From an uncultured Caulobacter sp. (lineage in GTDB: Bacteria > Pseudomonadota > Alphaproteobacteria > Caulobacterales > Caulobacteraceae), in NCBI GenBank assembly GCA_937991555.1, contig CALKHU010000196.1:1-62962 (forward strand): DNA of 62,962 bases, in the 5' to 3' direction. The translations under genes were made by a program, and so were the position numbers. Shown in pieces: positions 1-8,246 of this stretch (positions are counted from its first letter, which is position 1; every line of letters starts with the position of its first letter). A model generated the notes under the pieces. That model was not told where the DNA came from and did not search any database. It worked only from the letters and a program-made list of their open reading frames with translations.

Positions 1-429
1 GACGCCGAACTGGCCGCCGCCCTGATGTCGATCAACGCCGCCAAGGGCGTGGAGATCGGAGCCGGGTTCGAGTCCGCCGCCCTGACCGGCGAGGCGAACG
101 CCGACCAGATGCGGATGGGCAATGACGGCCCGCTGTTCCTGTCCAACAAGGCGGGCGGGATCCTCGGCGGCCTGTCGACCGGACAGCCGGTGACGGCGCG
201 CGTCGCCTTCAAGCCGACATCGTCCATCCTGACGCCGCGCCAGACGGTCAACGAGGACGGCGAGGAGGTCGACCTGCGCACCCGTGGCCGCCACGATCCC
301 TGCGTCGGCATCCGCGCCGTGCCGGTGGTCGAGGCGATGACCGCCTGCGTCCTCGCCGACGCCTTCCTGCGCCATCGCGGCCAGACCGGCGGCGGGGCGT
401 ACGCACCCGGATCCCGCGAGCGGCTCTGA
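1..429 (+). CDS. aroC: Chorismate synthase, C-terminal part (5' end outside window)
   Basis: This is the last 142 codons of chorismate synthase, which converts 5-enolpyruvylshikimate-3-phosphate to chorismate in the cytoplasm (last step of the shikimate pathway) using reduced FMN. The frame is open from base 1. Family blocks are clear: NKAGGILGG around codons 47-55, RVAFKPTSSI near codons 67-76, and GRHDPCVGIRAVPVVEAM near codons 95-112. It ends in TGA at 427-429. A short C/G hairpin follows it. The start lies upstream of the window, so total length cannot be judged. Confidence 0.95.
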   Translation, partial: DAELAAALMSINAAKGVEIGAGFESAALTGEANADQMRMGNDGPLFLSNKAGGILGGLSTGQPVTARVAFKPTSSILTPRQTVNEDGEEVDLRTRGRHDPCVGIRAVPVVEAMTACVLADAFLRHRGQTGGGAYAPGSRERL

Positions 430-440
430 CGCCGCAGCCT

Positions 441-458
441 CCCCCATCCGGGGGTCTT
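441..458 (+). terminator. Weak hairpin after aroC
   Basis: CCCCC (441-445) pairs with GGGGG (450-454) across an ATCC loop and is followed by TCTT. The stem is short and the tail poor, so this is at best a weak terminator between aroC and the response regulator. Confidence 0.25.
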
Positions 459-543
459 GGGACGCATGATCCTTCCGGACAGCGACCGCGTTGACGCGCG
501 GTGACTTGGGTCGCAAGTTCCCGCCCCGGGGGAAGGAGGGGTA

Positions 544-1035
544 TTGCGCTTCGAGCTGATGAAAATCCTGCTCGTCGACGACAATCCGCACATGCGGACG
601 CTGTTGACGGAGATCCTGCGCGCCATCGGCGTTAAGGACGTCCATGAGGCCTGCGACGGCGCCGAGGCCCTGCAGAAGCTGCGGTCGCACACGATCGACA
701 TCGTCATGACGGACCTGGCGATGGAGCCGCTCGACGGCATCGACTTCCTGAAGCTGCTGCGCAATGCGCCTGACAGCCCCAACCCGATGTGCCCGGTGAT
801 CATGATCACCGGCCACACGACGCAGAAGCGCGTCGCCGAAGCGCGCGACGCCGGGGTCAACGAGTTCCTCGCCAAGCCGGTGACCGCGCGCGGCATCATC
901 GACCGGATCACGCGCATCGTGGAGTTCCCGCGCCCCTACATCCGCACCCCGGACTACTTCGGCCCGGACCGCCGGCGGCGCGCCGACCCTCACCACCAGG
1001 GGCCGTGGCGACGGGCGCTCGACGCCCGGGACTGA
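544..1035 (+). CDS. Single-domain CheY-like response regulator
   Basis: A 163-residue receiver protein with no output domain. The acidic pair is Asp12-Asp13 (LLVDDN), the likely phospho-acceptor is Asp57 (VMTDLAM), and the conserved lysine is Lys111 (FLAKPVT). After the receiver comes a basic tail with FGPDRRRR, seen in some alphaproteobacterial CheY-like proteins. The start is TTG at 544, because AGGAGG at 534-539 is well placed for it and too far from the in-frame ATG at 559. No kinase lies beside it, although a CBS/receiver pseudo-kinase is encoded 5.5 kb downstream. Partner and output are unknown. Confidence 0.9.
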   Translation: MRFELMKILLVDDNPHMRTLLTEILRAIGVKDVHEACDGAEALQKLRSHTIDIVMTDLAMEPLDGIDFLKLLRNAPDSPNPMCPVIMITGHTTQKRVAEARDAGVNEFLAKPVTARGIIDRITRIVEFPRPYIRTPDYFGPDRRRRADPHHQGPWRRALDARD

Positions 1036-1108
1036 CGCGTCCTTTGGACGCCTTCCTCCGGCCGCATCCCGACGCTAGCGAGAGGACCTTCAGTTCCGGA
1101 GCTTCCGC

Positions 1109-1333
1109 ATGACCGTCCGCCGCCTGCCCGCCGTCGCCGCCCTGCTCGCCGCTTCAGTAGGCCTGTCAGGATGCCTCGCCATGGCCGCCGGCGGCGCCGT
1201 CGTCGGAACCGCGGGCGCCGTGGTCGGCACGACCGCCAAGGTCAGCGGGGCGGTCGTCGGCGCCGCCATCCCGGACGGCGACGTGGACTGCGGCAAGAAG
1301 AAGAACCGCAAGAAGCGGCAGTGCCGGGACTGA
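1109..1333 (+). CDS. Small glycine/valine-rich lipoprotein
   Basis: A 74-residue predicted lipoprotein. An N-terminal hydrophobic signal ends in the lipobox LSGC (Cys22), followed by alternating AAGGAVVGTAGAVVG-type repeats resembling a glycine zipper, then a very basic tail (KKKNRKKR). A GGAG Shine-Dalgarno sequence precedes the ATG. It probably sits in the inner or outer membrane. Function is unknown. It converges with queD, leaving only 4 bp between the stop codons. Confidence 0.75.
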   Translation: MTVRRLPAVAALLAASVGLSGCLAMAAGGAVVGTAGAVVGTTAKVSGAVVGAAIPDGDVDCGKKKNRKKRQCRD

Positions 1334-1337
1334 ACCG

Positions 1338-1706
1338 CTAGAGGGTCAGCGAGCAGCTCTCGTTGATGGTGGGGCGCGACACGACGATCCGCGACAGGCC
1401 CGGGAAGGTCGGCTTCAGGCGGCCGGCGAAGTAGAGGCAGATGTTCTCGAGGGTCGGCGTCTCGAGGCCCGGCCTGTCGTTCAGCAGGCCATGATCCAGC
1501 TCCTTCGCGACCGCCTTGAGGGCCTGGTCGAGGGCGTCGAAGTCGGCGACCCATCCGGCCTCGCGCTTCGGGCCGCGCACGCTCGCCTCGACACGGAAGG
1601 AGTGTCCGTGAAGGTTACGGTAGCGGTGATCGGCCGGTCCCTGCTGGATGTAATGGGCGGCGTCGAAGGCGGCGGCCTTCGTGATCTCGAAGATGGGTTC
1701 GGTCAT
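1338..1706 (-). CDS. queD: 6-carboxy-tetrahydropterin synthase (QueD family)
   Basis: A 122-residue member of the 6-pyruvoyl-tetrahydropterin synthase fold. QueD makes 6-carboxy-5,6,7,8-tetrahydropterin from 7,8-dihydroneopterin triphosphate, the first committed step toward preQ0 and queuosine. The zinc ligands are visible as His18, His33 and His35 (LHGH), and the Asp-His pair is in ELDHGLLND. The residue four before His33, the catalytic Cys in E. coli QueD, is Tyr29 here. It lies 55 bp downstream of queE on the same strand, which supports its pathway assignment. No folE is visible in the window. Confidence 0.9.
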   Translation of the reverse strand: MTEPIFEITKAAAFDAAHYIQQGPADHRYRNLHGHSFRVEASVRGPKREAGWVADFDALDQALKAVAKELDHGLLNDRPGLETPTLENICLYFAGRLKPTFPGLSRIVVSRPTINESCSLTL

Positions 1707-1761
1707 GTCCCTTGGGGTGGGCCTGGGAGGCTTTGAGGCCGCGTGATGCGGCCCGTGTCCG

Positions 1762-2394
1762 TCAGGGCAGGCCCAGATACTTGTGAGTCTGGACGCTTAA
1801 ACGCCATTGCGGGTGCGAAAGGCAATAGGCGACCGCCGCCTGCGTGTTCGCGTCGCGGGCCGGGCTGTCCATCGGCTGCAGGAAGAAGCGTTCGAAGCCG
1901 AGGCCGGCGAACCGCTCCGGATCCACGCCCGGCTGGGGATAGACCAGCTTCAGTTCCTGGCCGGAGGTCTGGACGATCACCGAGTCCGCTTTCGGGCTGA
2001 CGCAGATCCAGTCGATGCCGTCCGGGGCCCTGATCGTGCCGTTGGTCTCGACCGCGATCATGAACCCGCGGGCGTGCAGCGCGTCGATCAGCGGCGCGTC
2101 GAGCTGCAGCAGCGGCTCGCCGCCGGTGCAGACGACCAGCTTGTCGTGGCCGGGCCCGGTCCAGGCGGCGTCGACCGCCGCGGCCAGCTGGTCCGCCGTC
2201 GCGAACTTGCCGCCGCCTTCCCCGTCGACGCCGACGAAATCGGTGTCGCAGAAGGTGCAGACCGCCCTGGCGCGGTCGCGCTCGAGACCGCTCCACAGGT
2301 TGCAGCCGGCGAAGCGGCAGAACACGGCGGCCTTGCCGGCCTGGCCGCCCTCGCCCTGCAGGGTGAGGAAGATCTCCTTGACGCTGTAGGTCAC
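1762..2394 (-). CDS. queE: 7-carboxy-7-deazaguanine synthase (radical SAM)
   Basis: A 210-residue radical SAM enzyme that rearranges 6-carboxytetrahydropterin to 7-carboxy-7-deazaguanine in preQ0 synthesis. The iron-sulfur cysteines are Cys31, Cys46 and Cys49, a CX14CX2C spacing rather than CX3CX2C, matching a known QueE subtype. CTGGEPLLQ follows near residue 90. The start is GTG at 2394, whose GTGA overlaps the queC stop by 4 bases, so translation of the two is probably coupled. Upstream codons in this frame lie antisense to nothing recognisable and were dropped. Confidence 0.93.
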   Translation of the reverse strand: MTYSVKEIFLTLQGEGGQAGKAAVFCRFAGCNLWSGLERDRARAVCTFCDTDFVGVDGEGGGKFATADQLAAAVDAAWTGPGHDKLVVCTGGEPLLQLDAPLIDALHARGFMIAVETNGTIRAPDGIDWICVSPKADSVIVQTSGQELKLVYPQPGVDPERFAGLGFERFFLQPMDSPARDANTQAAVAYCLSHPQWRLSVQTHKYLGLP

Positions 2395-3125
2395 GCGGGC
2401 AGTTCCGGACGGCCGGCGGCGACCCAGGCCTCGTAGCCCGCGGCGCGCAGTTCGCAGGCCGGACAGGCGCCGCAGCCGCGGCCCCAGGGATGCAGCTCGC
2501 CCCGTTCGCCCTGGTAGCAGGTGTGGCTGTCCTCGACCGTGACCGTGACCAGCGTCTCTCCCCCGAGGGCCTTCGCCAGGGCCCAGGTCTCCGCCTTGGT
2601 GAGGCGCATGAGCGGCGTCTCGATGCGGAAGTCGCGGTCCATGCCGAGGTTCAGCGCCGTCTCCAGCGCATCGAGGGTGTCGCGCCGGCAGTCCGGATAG
2701 CCCGAGTAGTCCGTCTCGCACATGCCGCCCACCAGCGCCTTCAGCCCGCGCCGGTCGCCCAGCGCCGCCGCGTAGGTGAGGAACACGAGGTTGCGCCCGG
2801 GGACGAAGGTCGAGGGCAGACCCCGCGCCGTCATCTCGATGGCCCGGTCCGCGGTCAGCGCCGACTCGGCGACCGCCCCGAAGCCGCGGATGTCGAGCAC
2901 ATGATCCTCGCCGAGCCGCGTGGCCCACGCCGGGAAGGCGCCGGAGATCGCCGCCCGCACCCGGGCGCGCGCCTCCATCTCGACGATGTGCCGCTGGCCG
3001 TAGTCGAACCCCACAGTCTCGACCCGCTCGTAGTGCGACAGCGCCCAGGCGAGGCAGGCGGTCGAATCCTGTCCGCCCGAGAACAGGACCAGGGCGCCGT
3101 CGGCGGAAAGAGGCAAGGCGGTCAT
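2391..3125 (-). CDS. queC: 7-cyano-7-deazaguanine (preQ0) synthase
   Basis: A 244-residue ATP-dependent enzyme converting 7-carboxy-7-deazaguanine to preQ0. It has the PP-loop SGGQDS at residues 16-21 and a C-terminal zinc-binding cluster of four cysteines (in CYQGE, GCGACPAC). The start is ATG at 3125, which gives the normal family length. The frame stays open for about 330 bases upstream but shows no conserved sequence. It is the first gene of queC-queE-queD, with a 4-base overlap to queE. Confidence 0.95.
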   Translation of the reverse strand: MTALPLSADGALVLFSGGQDSTACLAWALSHYERVETVGFDYGQRHIVEMEARARVRAAISGAFPAWATRLGEDHVLDIRGFGAVAESALTADRAIEMTARGLPSTFVPGRNLVFLTYAAALGDRRGLKALVGGMCETDYSGYPDCRRDTLDALETALNLGMDRDFRIETPLMRLTKAETWALAKALGGETLVTVTVEDSHTCYQGERGELHPWGRGCGACPACELRAAGYEAWVAAGRPELPA

Positions 3126-3358
3126 CAGGCCGGGATTCTGGAGCGAGGGGAGGTTCGAGGACGGCCGATCTTCTACACGAGCGCGTGACCGGCCGATACC
3201 GGCGCGACTCGCCCGAATCCCTTGGCATGCCTCATTCGGCGGCGTCCGGCTCTCCTGCGACGGGAAGAAGGCGTTTCCCGTGGGTAAGCCTTTGGCGCAC
3301 AGGGGCAACACAAAGGTGAAAAGCCATAACCTATCAGCGTTCACATAACGGGGAGCGG

Positions 3359-3387
3359 TTGACAGCCCCCGAACGCCCGTATGCAAT
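3359..3387 (+). promoter_or_regulatory. Sigma70-like promoter for the TonB receptor
   Basis: A perfect TTGACA (3359-3364) is followed after 17 bases by TGCAAT (3382-3387, four of six matches to TATAAT). Transcription would start near 3394, leaving a 5' leader of about 115 bases that contains the 9-bp inverted repeat. Confidence 0.4.
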
Positions 3388-3409
3388 CCCGGGAAGCTGC
3401 GGGGGAATG

Positions 3410-3443
3410 TGTCACGCGCCCCGGCGGCAAATATCGCGTGACA
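3410..3443. repeat. 9-bp inverted repeat in the receptor 5' leader
   Basis: TGTCACGCG (3410-3418) and its exact complement CGCGTGACA (3435-3443) are separated by 16 bases. It lies between the predicted promoter and the receptor start, so it could be a repressor operator or an RNA hairpin. Confidence 0.5.
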
Positions 3444-3509
3444 CTGAGGAAACACAGAGACGCCGCCAAACCCCGAACGCGGGGAAGCGCCGTCCGGGGA
3501 GGGTTACTG

Positions 3510-6353
3510 ATGACAGGATCTCTGCGCCTGCGGAGTCTGCTTGCCGCGAGCGTTTCACTGGCCGCCGTTTCGGCCATTGCCGCGCCCGCATTCGCCCAGG
3601 ATACGACCGTCGGCGAGATCGTGGTCACCGCCCAGAAGCGGGAAGAAGCGATCCAGGACGTGCCGATCGCCGTCTCCGCGTTCAGCCAGGACTCGCTCGA
3701 GAAGGCGAAGATCGACGGCGGCCCGAACCTCGTTCTGGCCATCCCGAACGTCAACTTCTCGAAGGGCAACTTCACCGGCTACAACTTCCAGATCCGCGGC
3801 GTCGGCGCGAAGCTGGTGGCCGGTTCGGGTGACGCCGGCACCGGCATCCACCTGAACAACGCCCCGCTGACGGCCAACAACCTGTTCGAAGCCGAATTCT
3901 TCGACGTCGAGCGCGTGGAAGTGCTGCGCGGCCCGCAGGGCACGCTGTACGGCCGCAACGCCACCGGCGGCGTGGTCAACCTGATCACCGCCAAGCCGGT
4001 CGACAGCTTCGAAGCCCTGATCAAGGGCGAAGTCGGCAACTACAACAGCCGCAAGCTGCGCGGCATGATCAACGTGCCGCTGGGCGACATGTTCGCTGTC
4101 CGCTTCGCGGGCGCCATGCTGACCCGCGACGGCTACGGTGAGAACATCACCACCGGCAACGACGTCGACGACCGCGACCTGTGGAACACCCGCATCAGCG
4201 CCGCCTTCCGTCCGAGCGACACCTTCGAAATGACGTTCCTGTGGGACCATTTCGAGGAAGACGACAGCCGTTCGCGGATCGGCAAGCAGCTGTGCACCAA
4301 GGCCACCGTCCCGGCCACGATCGGCGGTCAGGCCTTCTCGGCCAACCCGCTTGTGGCTGACATCCAGCGCGGCTTCTTCAGCCAGGGCTGTGCGCCGACG
4401 CCGCTGAATGATCCGAACATCCTGGGCACCCCCGACAGCCGCGGCACGCTCGGCGGCCTGTTCGGCACCCTGTTCGGCTTCACGACCGGCGACCAGTTCG
4501 CCGGCCAGATGCAGGACCCGGACATCCGGAACATCCAGTCGAGCTTCGACCCGGTGTACCAGGCCGAAACCGACATCTACCAGTTCCAGATCCAGTGGGA
4601 CCTGAGCGACGAGCTGCAGCTGACGGCCCTGACCGGCTACAGCGAGAACTTCCTGTACACCCGTCAGGACTACAACCGGATCGTCCCGAACGCGAACTTC
4701 AACGCCGTTCCGAACCCGGTCAACCTGGTCGCCGCCGTGCCGGGCTACGCCGCCCTGTACGCGGCCCTCTTCCCGGGCGGTGTGGTGAACGATCCGCAGC
4801 TCGGACCGCTCAACAAGTTCTCGACCGCCGACATCTCGGGCGGCCGGAGCGAGCAGTGGAGCCAGGAACTGCGCCTGCAGTCCAACTTCGACGGCCCGTT
4901 CAACTTCAACGTCGGCGCCATCTACCTCGACTTCAAGTCGGACGGCGACTACTACGTCATGGGTAACACCCTGACCGCCGGCGTCATGGTCCAGAACGCC
5001 CTGCCGTTCGCGACGGTCACCGGCTGCAGCAGCGTCACGCCCTGCAACATCGACCCGAACGAAAACCCGGACCGTTCGGGCCGCAACTACTATGACAGCG
5101 TGGGCCCGTACCACCTGAAGTCGCGCGCGGCCTTCGGTGAAGTCTACTGGCAACTGACCGACACGCTCCGACTGACCGGCGGCCTGCGCTACACGCATGA
5201 CCGCAAGAAGGTCGAGAACCGTCCGGTCGTCCTCGCCGCGCCGGGCACGGGCATTCCGATCAGCGCGACGACGCCGTTCCTGTTCGCCGAGTTCAAGGAA
5301 ACGACCGGCCGCTTCAACGTCGACTGGAAACCGGAGCTGAGCTTCACCGACGAGACGCTGATCTACGCGTCGTACTCGCGCGGCTACAAGGCCGGCGGCG
5401 TCAACCCCCCGTGCTCGGCGACCGTGTTCGCTTCCTGCCCGTCGCCGACCTTCGAGCCCGAGTTCGTGGACGCCTTCGAAATCGGGGCCAAGAACACGCT
5501 GATGGGCGGGGCCATGGTCCTGAACATCACCGGCTTCCAGTACGACTACATCGGCTACCAGGTGTCGAAGATCGTGAACCGGGCCTCGGTGAACGAGAAC
5601 ATCGACGCCGAGATCCGCGGTCTCGAACTGGAAACCGTGTGGTCGCCCCTCGACGGCCTGCGCCTCAACGCGAACATCGGTTACCTGAAGACCGAGATCG
5701 CCGGCGGCGAAACCTCGATCGACGTGTTCAACCGCACGCAGGGCGATCCGAACCTGACGCTGATGAAGAGCAGCTCGGCCGCCAACTGCGTGGTTCCGAC
5801 GGCCGGCGCCGCGTTCATGCTGGGCTTCTCGAACCTCGGCAACCCGCCGAACGCTTCGGGTCCGTTCGCCCTGCTGGGCGCCTGCAGCCTGGCGGCTCCG
5901 GTCGCTCCCGGCACCCTGCTCTTCCCGGGCGGTCCGGCGGCTCTCGGGATGAACGCGTTCGGCGTGCTGGTCAGCGACGGCTACGAAGTCGACCTCGGCG
6001 GCAACTCGCTGCCGAACTCGCCGGAGTGGACCATCTCGCTGGGCGCCCAGTACACTTGGTCCATGGGCGGCTGGGATGCGACGATCCGCGGCGACTACTA
6101 CCGCCAGACGGACTCGTACTCGCGGATCTACAACGCCAACACCGACAAGCTGGAAGGCTGGGACAACGTCAATGCGACGTTCACCCTGGTCAACTCCGGC
6201 TACGGCCTGACGTTCGAGATCTACGGCAAGAACCTGACCGACGAGGAAGTGCTGACCGACACCTACCTGACGGACGACTCGTCGGGTCTGTTCCGGAACG
6301 GCTTCTACGGCGAACCGCGCACCTACGGCGTGGCGGTCACCAAGACCTTCTAA
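3510..6353 (+). CDS. TonB-dependent outer-membrane receptor
   Basis: A 947-residue outer-membrane transporter driven by TonB/ExbBD. A signal peptide (residues 1 to about 26, ending AFAQ) is followed by a TonB box-like segment (VGEIVVTAQKR), a plug domain with VEVLRGPQGTLYGRNATGG near residues 135-155, and a long beta-barrel ending in VAVTKTF, with the C-terminal Phe used by the BAM complex. The start is ATG at 3510 behind GGGGAGGG. The substrate cannot be told from sequence. Caulobacterales carry many such receptors for plant polymers and metal complexes. It has its own promoter and terminator and is monocistronic. Confidence 0.95.
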   Translation: MTGSLRLRSLLAASVSLAAVSAIAAPAFAQDTTVGEIVVTAQKREEAIQDVPIAVSAFSQDSLEKAKIDGGPNLVLAIPNVNFSKGNFTGYNFQIRGVGAKLVAGSGDAGTGIHLNNAPLTANNLFEAEFFDVERVEVLRGPQGTLYGRNATGGVVNLITAKPVDSFEALIKGEVGNYNSRKLRGMINVPLGDMFAVRFAGAMLTRDGYGENITTGNDVDDRDLWNTRISAAFRPSDTFEMTFLWDHFEEDDSRSRIGKQLCTKATVPATIGGQAFSANPLVADIQRGFFSQGCAPTPLNDPNILGTPDSRGTLGGLFGTLFGFTTGDQFAGQMQDPDIRNIQSSFDPVYQAETDIYQFQIQWDLSDELQLTALTGYSENFLYTRQDYNRIVPNANFNAVPNPVNLVAAVPGYAALYAALFPGGVVNDPQLGPLNKFSTADISGGRSEQWSQELRLQSNFDGPFNFNVGAIYLDFKSDGDYYVMGNTLTAGVMVQNALPFATVTGCSSVTPCNIDPNENPDRSGRNYYDSVGPYHLKSRAAFGEVYWQLTDTLRLTGGLRYTHDRKKVENRPVVLAAPGTGIPISATTPFLFAEFKETTGRFNVDWKPELSFTDETLIYASYSRGYKAGGVNPPCSATVFASCPSPTFEPEFVDAFEIGAKNTLMGGAMVLNITGFQYDYIGYQVSKIVNRASVNENIDAEIRGLELETVWSPLDGLRLNANIGYLKTEIAGGETSIDVFNRTQGDPNLTLMKSSSAANCVVPTAGAAFMLGFSNLGNPPNASGPFALLGACSLAAPVAPGTLLFPGGPAALGMNAFGVLVSDGYEVDLGGNSLPNSPEWTISLGAQYTWSMGGWDATIRGDYYRQTDSYSRIYNANTDKLEGWDNVNATFTLVNSGYGLTFEIYGKNLTDEEVLTDTYLTDDSSGLFRNGFYGEPRTYGVAVTKTF

Positions 6354-6377
6354 GCCGCAAGGCCCACGAAGAGCTGA

Positions 6378-6410
6378 ACGGCGGGGATGCAAATCCCCGC
6401 CGTTTTTCTT
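6378..6410 (+). terminator. Rho-independent terminator after the TonB receptor
   Basis: ACGGCGGGGAT (6378-6388) pairs perfectly over 11 bp with ATCCCCGCCGT (6393-6403) across a GCAA loop, followed by TTTTTCTT. This is a strong intrinsic terminator 25 bases after the stop codon. Confidence 0.92.
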
Positions 6411-6486
6411 TGCCGCGCGTGGCTTAACCTATCCGCAAGCGCCGCTGGCCCATGATGGGGAGAATCTAGACTTACCCAGCGGGCCC

Positions 6487-7992
6487 ATGGACACGCTTTC
6501 CAGCCTCATCGAACGACGTGCGCCGGTGTCGCCGGACGCCTCGTGCGCGGCCGTGGCCGACCGGTTCCGCGACGATCCGGCGGCCTTTGTGCTGGCCGTG
6601 GTCGAGGACGGCGTCCCGGTGGGCCTGATCGCCCGCGACGTGGCCATGGTGCTGGCGACCGATCCCCGCCCCGTCCGCGAAGTGATGAACGCCGAGCCGG
6701 TCGTCGCCCCGGTCGAAACGACCGGTACGGGCCTGCGCGACATGGTCCTGGCCCAGCGCCCTGGCGCCATCGCCCGCGGCTTCATCGCCACCCGCGACGG
6801 GCGGTACTTCGGCGTCGGAAACCCGATGACCCTGATGCGGGCCTGGCGGCAGCGCTCGACCGGCGCGATCGACCATCGCCTGGTGCAGCGTATGAGCCGC
6901 GAGGTGCTGCAGCACCTGGACGGCGTCACCGACTTCACCAGCCGCCTGCTGCGCCAGCCGCTGCCGCCGGACGCCGAGGCCTGCGTCCGCGCCATCGCCG
7001 CCACCGGCGAGGACCTGACCGGGCTGATGCGCCGCGCCGTCGAACTGCATGACGTCGACGTCGGGGCCATGGCCTTCGACAGCCGCCCCTGCCGCCTGCA
7101 GGACGTCATGGACGCGATCGACACCCGCTGGCGCGCCCGGGCCGCCGCCACCGGCGTGCCGTTGCTGACCGCCTACGACGGCGATCCGGAGTATGGCGCC
7201 GAGCTGGACGAAGCCCGGCTGTTGCAGGTGTTCGACGCCTTGGTCTTCCGCGCCCTGACCGAGACGCGGCGCGGCGCGGTGGAGGTGTCGCTCAAGGTGA
7301 GGCCGACGACGGACGGCCTGCTGATCGAGGGACGCGTCCGCGACGCGGGCGACGAGCTGAGCCCCGACCGGCTGGCCCACATCTTCTCGCCGCTGGGGCA
7401 ACCGGGCGACGACCATCCGGAAAGCCTTTCCTCGGGCCTCGGCATGGCCCTGGCCAGCCGCATCGTGGCTGCGGCCGGCGGCATGATCCGCGCCGAGCCC
7501 AATCCGGGCGCAGGCGTGACCGTGATCTTCGAGTTCATCGCCCGGCGGGCGGTGCTGGCGACCAGCGAGGCCGAACCCGTCGCTGAGGGCCCCTCGCGCG
7601 CGGCCCATGTGCTGATCGTCGACGACAATGCCACCAATCGCATGGTCGCCGAGGCGCTGTGTGAGATGTTCGACTGCACCTCCGAGCAGGCCGTCGACGG
7701 GGTCGAGGCGCTGGAGGCGGTGAAGGCGCGGTCCTTCGACCTGATCCTGATGGACATCAAGATGCCGCGCATGGACGGCGTCGCCGCCACCCGCGCGATC
7801 CGCGCCCTTGACGGCCCGGCCGCCCGCACGCCGATCATCGCCCTGACCGCCAACGCCGACCCGGAGGACGTCCGCGGCTACCTCGAGGCGGGCATGAACG
7901 ACGTGGTCGAGAAGCCGATCAAGGCCGAACGCATGCTGATCGCCATCGAGTCGGCGCTGTCGGGCGGCGAAGCTTCAGCGGCGGCGGCGTAG
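6487..7992 (+). CDS. CBS-like sensor, degenerate histidine kinase core and receiver domain
   Basis: A 501-residue cytoplasmic signalling protein with no membrane segment. Residues 10-120 resemble a CBS pair (ligand sensing). Residues about 130-195 align with HisKA, but the phospho-acceptor His of the usual SHE motif is Arg138 (SRE). Residues about 235-350 resemble HATPase_c with an intact SGLGMAL box (316-322), but the Mg-binding Asn of the N box is Arg255. Residues 375-495 form a complete receiver with Asp379-Asp380, phospho-site Asp423 and Lys476. It is therefore probably not an active kinase, but may be a phosphorylatable partner or allosteric regulator of another kinase. It is monocistronic; ATG at 6487. 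Confidence 0.85.
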   Translation: MDTLSSLIERRAPVSPDASCAAVADRFRDDPAAFVLAVVEDGVPVGLIARDVAMVLATDPRPVREVMNAEPVVAPVETTGTGLRDMVLAQRPGAIARGFIATRDGRYFGVGNPMTLMRAWRQRSTGAIDHRLVQRMSREVLQHLDGVTDFTSRLLRQPLPPDAEACVRAIAATGEDLTGLMRRAVELHDVDVGAMAFDSRPCRLQDVMDAIDTRWRARAAATGVPLLTAYDGDPEYGAELDEARLLQVFDALVFRALTETRRGAVEVSLKVRPTTDGLLIEGRVRDAGDELSPDRLAHIFSPLGQPGDDHPESLSSGLGMALASRIVAAAGGMIRAEPNPGAGVTVIFEFIARRAVLATSEAEPVAEGPSRAAHVLIVDDNATNRMVAEALCEMFDCTSEQAVDGVEALEAVKARSFDLILMDIKMPRMDGVAATRAIRALDGPAARTPIIALTANADPEDVRGYLEAGMNDVVEKPIKAERMLIAIESALSGGEASAAAA

Positions 7993-8065
7993 GGCTTCGT
8001 TACGCCCACTCCGTCATGGCCCGACCTGTTCGGATCACCCATGCCTGATGCTGATGAGAGCGGGT

Positions 8066-8107
8066 TGCGTGGTTCGACACGCGCCTTCGGCGCTGCTCAC
8101 CATGACG
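8066..8107. repeat. Family-A palindromic repeat, site 1
   Basis: The unit begins TGCGTGGTTCGACACG, has the stem GCGCC-TTC-GGCGC, and ends CTGCTCACCATGACG. A degenerate inverse copy follows at about 8131-8172. Six better-preserved bimeric sites are listed elsewhere in the window. Confidence 0.75.
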
Positions 8108-8246
8108 TCGAGAACAGCCTTCTGATCCCGTCGACCCGAGCAGCCGGGGAGCGGCGTGTCGACGGCCGCACGATCGAAGCCGAGTTCACCGGTGGCCAGG
8201 ACAAGCGGGCCAGGATGAATGACGGGCCGGAGAACATCGCGTCGGG

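Larger units (their letters stand above)
3126..3509. other. Divergent intergenic region queC / TonB receptor
   Basis: 384 bases between divergently transcribed genes. It contains a sigma70-like promoter toward the receptor (3359-3387) and a 9-bp inverted repeat (3410-3443). The queC-proximal half (about 3130-3300) forms G/C-rich partial stems but matches no riboswitch I can defend. I see no additional gene. Confidence 0.6.

Noticed and set aside
3130..3300. Resemblance of the queC upstream strand to a glycine or preQ1 riboswitch
   Set aside because: Only short fragments (GGAGAG.., GCCGAA..) match. Pairing and core nucleotides of either class are not satisfied.
3555..6392. Very long open frame antisense to the TonB receptor (945 codons)
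   Set aside because: High GC makes stop-free antisense frames common. The composition is Arg/Val/Gly-rich without family motifs, and the sense frame is a clear receptor.
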